From positions 3,291,001-3,355,000 of the forward strand of contig NC_134679.1 of NCBI RefSeq assembly GCF_024713945.1: a stretch of DNA of 64,000 nt, given 5' to 3'. Positions 57,185-64,000 of the stretch are shown piece by piece (within the stretch, counting starts at the first letter, position 1; each line of letters opens with the position of its first letter). The stretch is from Dermatophagoides farinae. Lineage: Eukaryota > Arthropoda > Arachnida > Sarcoptiformes > Pyroglyphidae. The notes under the pieces were generated by a model. The model searched no databases. It was not told the DNA's origin and worked only from the letters and a program-made list of their open reading frames with translations. Position numbers and translations under genes: made by a program.

Positions 57185-57662
57185 GTGTACACGGCTGTTC
57201 AGGAAACGGAACAGCTATCTTGGTCGATTTTTTGGTGGTTTTTGGGTCGGAAAACTATTTTCCATTAATTGGATTTTGATCAAAATTTCAGAATTGAGAG
57301 AAAAATGGAATATTTTTTTTAAAAAAAAGTCATTTTTGTAATACCTCTTCGTTGTTAGGAGTGACAATTTTTTGCCCTTTGACCTCTAGAGACTAGAGGT
57401 ATAAAGTTCATATGTCAGGATTCTTGTACCTTGTGGTGCGACGTATAATTGTTCGAAGTTTCACGAAAATATTCCAAGTGGCGGCTGTTCAGGATCAATT
57501 TGAAGAAAAGCGGCGTGTATGGCTATAGCGGAAGTGGGTGGGGTTGGAAACCTAAAAATGGTGAAAATGCGTTATTGACCCTTCCACGAGGAAGATTCAA
57601 TCAAAAAAAATATAGGCTAGATTGGACGGCCGATTTTTCTATGTTACCCGATGATAGCCTTT
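57185..57662. repeat. Right arm of the inverted repeat
   Basis: Plus-strand reading contains the matching open stretch (…KKSGVYGYSGSGWGWKPKNG…), also without an ATG. The mismatches between arms change residues freely, so the stretch does not look selected as protein. Confidence 0.9.
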
Positions 57663-59164
57663 ATATTATCACACACTTCACAGTTCACAATTCACATCAC
57701 AAACACGCACACAAAAAAAACTAATGTTAAAAATCATAAAATTCGTTTGGTTATTTTTGGCGCCACCGAGCAAATAATGACGTTAATGGTGTTAGATGTG
57801 TTTTGGTCCACATTCATACTTTTGATCATTACTGGTCGAATATGTATGAAACGATGAGACTGTCATCTTCTGAAAATTCCTGTTTTTCATCATTGATTTG
57901 ATCCAGAATAAATATTTTGTTCATCTCTATTTTCAATGCTACTACGATTAATGTGAAATTCCTTTCAACTCTAGTATTAATAAACTTTGTATATGTGTGT
58001 GCAAAGTTAGTTAGAAAAATGTTCGGTATGTCTATGAAATGTATTTTTTTTTCTATACTATGGCGCTGGCGCCATTTCGAAAATTTCACAATGATGATTC
58101 TTATTATTGCCTTCGTCGTCATGCCCAAATGATAGTTTATGTGGCAGTTGGCCATCCTTTTTGTAGGATTCGATCTCGATTTACAATTTCTTTACTCAAT
58201 TGATTTATAAACAGAGTCAATTATTATCATCAAAAGTTATATTGATTCAAAAAAAAAAAAAAAATGAGAATCTGAAACCACTGAAAACAATATATATTCA
58301 AGTCTTTTTTTTTATTTATTATTTCAATCAACTTTTCATATGTCTAAAATTTTCGACAGACTATTTTTGGAAAATCATGACTTTCTAGTTTTTTTTGCTT
58401 GAAGAATTTCGCGTTCGATGAAATTCGATTCGATAAATCAATACGTTAAACTTGTTTTTTTGTTCTCTTAAATATTGAATTATTATTAAATGACATACAC
58501 ATTGTTTCAAAAGAATCATTTTGATCAATGACATCATCATCATTGTTCAGCTTACTTTATTCGATTCTGTATATCAAAATATTATCATCAATTTTTATCT
58601 AAAAACAAAAATAAAAATCAGATTTTTGCTAATGAAAACATTGAAAGTTATAAGCATTCAACATTATGTATGAGTATGAACAACAGCATAAAAAAAATTA
58701 TAACCTAATTATCATTAAGAAAAAAATTATTAACCATAATTTTACTAAGAGTAATACATTCACAAAATTCAAAAACAAAAACAAAAACTGTCATCAAAAC
58801 GATGATGACGCCAAACCAGAAAATACATACATTCAATTTATGGAAAGGATTGCAGAAATATTTGTGAAACCATAAATAATCAGAGAAAAAATGGCAAAGC
58901 AGAGAGAATGGATCAGATCGATAAATCATTTTTTTTCTTCATTCGAAAATTCTGTTTTCTGGATCTTTCTTTTTTTGAGTTCTTATTTTTCATTCTATCA
59001 ATGCAGATATGTGTCTCTGTTTTTTTCTTTATATTTCCTCATATTCGAACATACAAATGACACATATTTGGACGAATGTCATAATTAAAACCTTGATGTT
59101 TAGCATGGCAAAAGTACTTGGTACACAGTATTAAAAAAAATGAATTTTTTTGTCATTTTTTTTA
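57663..59164. other. Intergenic, inverted repeat to small membrane-protein gene
   Basis: 1.5 kb, AT-rich, no supported gene. Short open frames have no splice-linked continuation. The lower end should hold the 3' UTR of the gene at 59165. Confidence 0.6.
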
Positions 59165-59667
59165 TTAAGCTTGATAAAAGATTGTTCCTCCTGGTATCGC
59201 AGGATGTGGTGTTGTTCCCATTGGAGACATTAATGGTAATTTCATTGTTGGTGATGGTTGTTGTGGTAATGGAAGAATTCCTGTAAATTTTACTTGTGGC
59301 TGCTGTGCCATAGGGTTTTGTGTTTCTCCAATTATCATTGGAACTCCTGTTCCTATTGTTCCGGTAGTAGGTTGAAATGGTGATTGAATTGTGGCTGGAG
59401 CATATGTGGTTATGGTAGGTTGCATTTGTGGTTTAAATATTTGCTGTGGTTGATGTCGTGCATGTATAGCCAGAAGCATTCGTATTAGTTCTTCTTCGGC
59501 TTTCCATCTGACCTTTTTGGGCATAGCGAAAAACCGAAAGCATAGAATCAAGCTTAGCATTACACTACACATAGTCATTCCGAGCAAAAATACTGACAGA
59601 AATTTTATGATAATTGAAAAATATCATTATTATACTTACAATATCCAGCAGTGGTTATTTCCGGCAT
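59165..59667 (-). CDS. Small single-pass membrane protein with Pro/Gln-rich tail
   Basis: Exons 59667-59640 (MPEITTAGY) and 59592-59165, 47-base phase-1 intron with strong gtaagt donor and ctgtcag acceptor, 151 residues. The N terminus is nine residues, followed by a hydrophobic segment of about 22-25 residues (LFLLGMTMCSVMLSLILCF), a basic patch (PKKVRWK), then a Pro/Thr/Gln/Met-rich region (TTTYAPATIQ-like, QQPSPTMKLP) ending FYQA. By the positive-inside rule the tail is probably cytoplasmic. I do not recognise the family. The start codon is 385 bases from that of the divergent gene at 60053, so a shared promoter is likely. Confidence 0.75.
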
Positions 59668-60052
59668 TCTTCAAGATTTCTATTTTCAACTCAATTCAAT
59701 GATTAACTACAATTTTACGTCTTTATTTGAGTTCAAGTTTTATTTAATTAAAAAATTCGATTCTAAATTAAGCGCCAATATATTGTATGTTGGAACAGTT
59801 TCTGGAACACATTCTCTATGAATGGCCACTTGCTTTGATTCTGTCAACAATGTTTTGTTTCAATATTGAGAATCTAAAATAAAAATTATTTTTTGTTATA
59901 AAATTATTCAATCCATTCTAGTCATTCAATTTTTTTTTCAAACCTTTTATTGATGGACCAGAATAAATTAAATATCATCGATCGAAAAAAGAGAATGAAC
60001 CTTGGAAAACCTTTTACTTCAAACTTCACGATTATCATTGAAAGCATCATCA
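59668..60052. promoter_or_regulatory. Divergent intergenic region, likely bidirectional promoter
   Basis: 385 bases between two start codons pointing away from each other. No TATA box in a persuasive place on either strand. Promoter role is inferred from the arrangement only. Confidence 0.4.
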
Positions 60053-61091
60053 ATGACAAATACAATAATGAATCCAAGAATCATTGAAAAATTGAATCGA
60101 ATAAAATATTATTTTGCATCACGTACATCATCTTACGATGACATTTGGAACATTTGTTATCGTCTTTCGGATGAGATTCAAGAACAAGTATTGGATGTGT
60201 TCATATTGACATTGTGAGATGAATTGTGTTTATATAAGCTGTTAATAATTTGAATTTTTAATTTTTACAGTATAGATCATTGGGATAAAGAATTGGAACG
60301 TCATGTTTTACTCTGTGAACGTAGTCTTATTCTGATGGATTTTGATTTTGTACATCTTGAGATTCGGCAATTATTCATCTATGATTATTCTCGTTTCAAT
60401 TCAATACGTATCGGTCCATTAATTTATCCACAAATGGCATTAAATTGGTACGTTAAAATTAAATTTGGAAGAGTATTTCTCGATAACTTTTTGTTTACAA
60501 TTTGGTTCCATTATCAGCTCTAGTCATCGATCCAAATACGCCATACGATTTCAATGGGACTCTCACAAGCCGTTAAACTATCGTGACTATTGGAATCCAT
60601 GGTCCAAAGAAATACCTTGGATCACATTAGCTCAACATCCATTAGTCTATTATATTGATGATTTATTGAGCGAACAATGCGTTGACAATGATGATCAAAA
60701 TTGTTCTTCACTTATTGAAGATCAATATTTCACCGAAGAATATCTTCAACAAATTCGACGTCGTTTTTCCATTGAAACCTTTCACGATAAATTATTGGAA
60801 ATTTTGAATTCGTTCCAAGTACAATCTACTCTTAACTATCCACAGCTATCGAGCTATCGATTGATTTTACCATCCAATCTAAATAATGATGATGAGAGTC
60901 AGCAATCGATGTTGAACATGGTGCTAGAGGATGCTATCCGACGTAATGTATTGATTGAAATGTATCATCCATCTGATCAATCTCTTACTATCATACATTA
61001 TGCCTGTATAATGTGTGATAATTATTTCAATATACCGGCTATGTTATTTAATCGCATCAATCTTGGCTATTATCGTCTTCGTTTATTTTGA
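60053..61091 (+). CDS. TPRG1-like protein (hSac2 domain)
   Basis: Member of the tumour protein p63-regulated gene 1 (TPRG1/TPRG1L) family; the vertebrate relative is a synaptic-vesicle-associated protein, and the molecular action of the domain is not settled. Exons 60053-60213, 60271-60447, 60518-61091 give 303 residues. The family hallmarks are consecutive: IDHWDKELERHVLLCERSLIL, then YAIRFQWDSHKP, RDYWNPWSKEIPW, LAQHPL. The N-terminal half with SYDDIWNICYRL is less conserved. Exon 3 has two acceptors six bases apart (60518 or 60524), both in frame, which would give or remove two residues. The ATG at 60053 is the first in frame; further 5' exons cannot be excluded. The stop lies 167 bases from the convergent gene's stop at 61258. 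Confidence 0.8.
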
Positions 61092-61257
61092 GAAAAAAAT
61101 ATTTATCTTATTATGTTGAAACTACTCTATTTATTTATTTATTTAATCACTAAATATGAGTGTTGATAATGAATACTGAAAAAAAAATCTTAATTCATTT
61201 TGCTAATAACATGAATAGTAATATATTTACAAAATTGGTGTCTGTCACGATAGTATT

Positions 61258-62856
61258 CTAATCGAGCATATCAATCTCTTTCACTATGAATGAACCTGTT
61301 GCTGGTGGATCTCTTGCCAAACGTATTAATGCTTTGATTAGACTTTTGACCAATTCACGTTGTTGTTTCATTAATCGAGCTCTCAATTCCCATGGTTTGA
61401 AATAGCCATCATTGAAATTGGGAACATTTTGACCAAGATTTCCATCCAATACACGGCCATTTGGCAATTGAACGATGTCTCCAAGTATGTCTAAGCCTCC
61501 ATGTTTGGTCACTAATCGTCGTTGAGCCTCGTGCCAATATTTGCCCGGTATTTTTTTCCTGTTAATGAAATTAATTATTAAATTAGAATGCTAACAATGT
61601 TACTTGTTTGTTCTAATATGAAGGACGGGCACTTGTAAATTTCAATTGGATATGTGGGAAAATTTTGAAACCTATTCAAATTCAATCATTGGACGATCAA
61701 AGAAATCAACATTCAAAAAACAACCAAAAAAACACAAACGGAAACGTCGTTGTGCGTCTCCGACAACTCAACGGCGAAGAGAATTGGAAAATAAAATCGA
61801 TAAATTGATTGATCAAGATTTAGAAGAATTTCGAAAGATACCAAAAGAACAACTACGAAAATTCATGGCTGGATTGTATCCTGATAAACTACAAGAAACA
61901 CCTTATCAGGAAAGCCGATTCGAAGAAATTCAAAAGCATTATATCAATCCTGTACGAGATATGATACAATCATCATTGGAATCTGCAGGTAAATTATTCA
62001 ATCAATTAAATCAAGCTCCACAGGAAAAATCTTCTGATGCAGAAGATGAGGAAAGTACCGAAGAAGAAATAGAACAGAATAGTGAAGATAATAATGAAGA
62101 GGAAGAAGAAGTGGAACAACAAGACGACGAAGACAATAAACAAAAACTAGATATTCAAGTGACAAATAATGATAAGGAAATTTTTGAAAAACAACCAGCT
62201 CAACCAAGCGTCACTATAACAAAAACACTTCATATATCTGATCGAACAATTAACAATGATCAATCGGGTAAAGTGACAGTGAATTTATCCGAAATGAATA
62301 GAATGATAGAAAGCATTGAGAAAATGTCAATGATGGTTGATATAAATCAAAAAAAGTTGGACGAATTGCCAAAAAAATTTCAAAAACAAAGTAAATAAAT
62401 AAAACATCTTGATTTCGAACATTATACTTACTTTTTATACAACACTATCGGATGATAATGATGATGTCTGACTTTTTTATATGGAAATGGTGGTTGATAA
62501 ATGTTTGAATAATGTCCAGCAATTTGTTTCAATGAATGTGGCACAGCTTGTGGTGATTCTGGATACATTTTATGATATTTAGGTTTTTTATGCGTATAAT
62601 GTTTTGCTGATTCTTGTACTTCGGCTTCGGCAATTGCTGCTAATGTATTGGGAGAAGCATGTTCCTTTATTAACGGTAAATATTTGGCTGTATCGACTAC
62701 AACGAATTTAGTTTTAGGTTGAGATTTTTTCGATTTACTTGGTTTAGCACATGTTAATATGCTGTGATTCATGAGGATGATGATATAAAAGCCAAAGATG
62801 AAAAACCATATTGATGGCACTTTTAATTTCTGTTGAGATCTTCGTAGAATGAACAT
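61258..62856 (-). CDS. Secreted or signal-anchored protein with a nested gene in its intron
   Basis: Exons 62856-62432 and 61558-61258 give 241 residues; the 873-base intron has a perfect donor (AA|gtaagt) and acceptor (ttaacag). Splicing joins YKK to KKIPGKYWHEAQRRLV. Without it the frame stops at once after YKK, giving 142 residues. The N terminus is a signal sequence or anchor (WFFIFGFYIIILMNHSILTCA), followed by Lys/Ser-rich KPSKSKKSQPK, then KYLPLIKEHASPNTLAAIAEAEVQ, a His/Tyr/Pro-rich part (PYKKVRHHHYHP) and a C-terminal helix-prone part (ELRARLMKQQRELVKSLIKAL). I do not recognise the family. The intron holds an entire gene on the other strand. Confidence 0.7.
61652..62398 (+). CDS. Acidic, coiled-coil-prone protein nested in an intron
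   Basis: Single exon, 248 residues from the ATG at 61652. An in-frame stop at 61617 lies just upstream, though an acceptor-like AG at 61622 leaves room for a 5' exon. Composition changes sharply along the chain: basic N terminus with a nuclear-localisation-like KKHKRKRR (about residues 24-33), a helical charged segment (RRRELENKIDKLIDQDLEEF), a very acidic middle (EDEESTEEEIEQ, EEEEEVEQQDDED), and a Met/Lys-rich end. It is probably intracellular, perhaps nuclear. The family is not recognised. It lies wholly within the intron of the minus-strand gene at 61258-62856. The stop codon overlaps AATAAA. Confidence 0.7.
   Translation: MWENFETYSNSIIGRSKKSTFKKQPKKHKRKRRCASPTTQRRRELENKIDKLIDQDLEEFRKIPKEQLRKFMAGLYPDKLQETPYQESRFEEIQKHYINPVRDMIQSSLESAGKLFNQLNQAPQEKSSDAEDEESTEEEIEQNSEDNNEEEEEVEQQDDEDNKQKLDIQVTNNDKEIFEKQPAQPSVTITKTLHISDRTINNDQSGKVTVNLSEMNRMIESIEKMSMMVDINQKKLDELPKKFQKQSK
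62394..62403 (+). promoter_or_regulatory. Overlapping poly(A) signals of the nested gene
   Basis: AATAAATAAA overlaps the TAA stop of the nested plus-strand gene, giving two AATAAA signals. The mRNA would end near 62420, at or next to the donor site of the minus-strand host gene at 62432. Confidence 0.5.
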
Positions 62857-64000
62857 TTCAATTGTTGAAATTTTTCAAAACAACCAACTCTATACGATGA
62901 TGATGAACACAACAAAAAAAATATGTTCATTGGAATCGGATCGATAAATGTTTATTTGATGATGATGACGATGATATAGTTGTAAGAAATTTTGAAACAA
63001 AACTAATTTCATATGCGGAAAACATATTTCAAATAACCAGATATATCGTATACGGATGAATGATCATTTGGTTTACCATTCGAAGCTTCTAAGAGAAATA
63101 AAGAGGAGTAGAGTGTGTGGTAACGTGATAAAAACAATTATAATCAGGATATAATGGTAAATAAACATTTTTTTCCATTCAACCAATTTGAGAGTTTTCA
63201 AGTGAAAAGGAAAACACCGAAACTATGGACCAAATTAAAGAGAAAAAAATTGAAAAACATTCTGATATGATCTGAATGTGTGAGAGGTGGTATTTTATCG
63301 AATAGATCATATGAAAGTGTGTGTGTGTGTGTTTCAACTTAAATCTTATTCGGGGTTCGACAATCATCTATCAATTTGGATTTAGTAATTTATAACCGAC
63401 TTTTTCAGCATTTTAAATGATTATATATAAATAGTACATGTCAAGATGTATGTGTCAATCCACTTGTTGATTTCTCTCCAAATATTGATCACATTATTAT
63501 TCAGGAGAAAAAAAAATTCATTAGCCAATGCTTAAATGGCTGCCGTTTTGAAATAGCGCGGCAACCCTTCGCTTTACTTCCGTTATCTCACTAAATTATT
63601 CATCATGATTATGACGGAAAAGTTTTCATGATTAGTCTGACGGTTTTTACTTTTTCTTTTTTTCAGATAGAAAATTATCTTTGAGTTGTGACGACAATCT
63701 ATTTTTGATAATTTTTTTTTTAGTTGAAATCGAAAGTAAGCAGCTTTATCACTGTTTATATCCCAAGTCTAGGTTATATTAGGAAATTTTTTTTGGGGGG
63801 AAAACTTACTGCTGAATTTAGAAATGATATATTGATGACTGATTTTGACTACTTTTATTTTTACCAAGAAAAAAATATTCATCAATCTTAAAGGAAAAAA
63901 CATTAATTTTGGAACAATATATGAATGGATAAATAAATATGTTTGGGCATAGATTTAAGCCATTTATTTCGAAAAATTTTCTGATTGATAATTGTTAAAA
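62857..64000. other. Right end of the window, no gene seen
   Basis: AT-rich sequence after the start codon of the minus-strand gene, so probably its promoter and then intergenic DNA. A TG tract lies at 63318-63332. No supported coding region. Confidence 0.6.

Larger units (their letters stand above)
56295..57662. mobile_element. Long inverted-repeat (foldback) element
   Basis: Left arm 56295-56772 and right arm 57185-57662 are inverse complements of equal length (478 bp), with about 11 mismatches and no gaps by hand alignment, around a 412-base unrelated spacer. The outer ends read AAAGGCTATCATCGGGTAAC and its complement; the inner ends are GTGTACAC. The motif CCTGAACAGCCG occurs twice in each arm (56464-56475 and 56754-56765; complements at 57192-57203 and 57482-57493). 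Neither flank shows a clear target-site duplication, and no transposase is present. It could be a non-autonomous foldback/MITE-like transposon or a local inverted duplication. A transcript across it would fold into a long hairpin. Confidence 0.75.

Noticed and set aside
56281-57724. Mirrored open frames in the two inverted-repeat arms as a transposase
   Set aside because: Neither begins with ATG, they are about 75 residues, differences between arms are mostly amino-acid changing, and no transposase motif is seen.
61998-62207. Leu/Tyr-rich minus-strand frame
   Set aside because: Antisense of the acidic region of the nested plus-strand gene.

Overview
The window is nuclear DNA from an arthropod, most probably an astigmatid mite close to the house-dust mites (Dermatophagoides and relatives). 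The reasons are: very AT-rich sequence full of short (CAT/ATG)n, (CA/TG)n and poly-A/T tracts; compact genes with many introns of 45-75 bp beside a few multi-kilobase ones; a Dscam-type neuronal receptor and a metabotropic-glutamate-like receptor; and a tandem cluster of soluble, bacterial-style UDP-glycosyltransferases of the kind known from acariform mites. The species assignment is inference. All gene models were spliced by eye from GT/AG signals, reading-frame continuity and family similarity.

Layout. (1) 609-18377, plus strand: a Dscam-family gene, 5'-incomplete, 14 exons seen, with nine Ig domains, four fibronectin III domains, one membrane segment and a low-complexity cytoplasmic tail. 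It has a 10.4-kb second intron. (2) 18604-25912, minus strand: four intact two-exon UGT genes in a head-to-tail tandem array, all sharing one phase-1 intron at the same place. The first is convergent with Dscam and their 3' ends probably overlap. (3) 28.4-29.3 kb and 40.8-42.9 kb, plus strand: two related genes for secreted lysine/proline/glycine-rich proteins, each with a TATA box. The second has two alternative 3' ends. The 11.5 kb between them shows no gene. (4) 44552-55806, minus strand: a class C GPCR of mGluR type with nine exons, including one GC-AG intron. Residues that hold the glutamate side-chain carboxylate are replaced, as in the insect mXR/mangetout branch. (5) 56295-57662: a near-perfect inverted repeat with 478-bp arms around a 412-bp spacer. 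(6) 59.1-62.9 kb: a dense group of four small genes: a one-pass membrane protein (minus), a TPRG1-like protein with an hSac2 domain (plus), and a secreted protein (minus) whose single intron contains a whole gene for an acidic protein on the opposite strand.

The genes do not form one pathway. Dscam and the mGluR-like gene are cell-surface proteins of the nervous system type; the UGTs are small-molecule conjugating enzymes of the detoxification type; the glycine-rich pair look like extracellular structural proteins. The points most worth following are the Dscam ectodomain that appears to lack FN3-FN4-Ig10, the altered ligand pocket and GC-AG intron of the mGluR-like gene, the alternative terminal exons of the second glycine-rich gene, the long hairpin repeat, and the gene nested in an intron.
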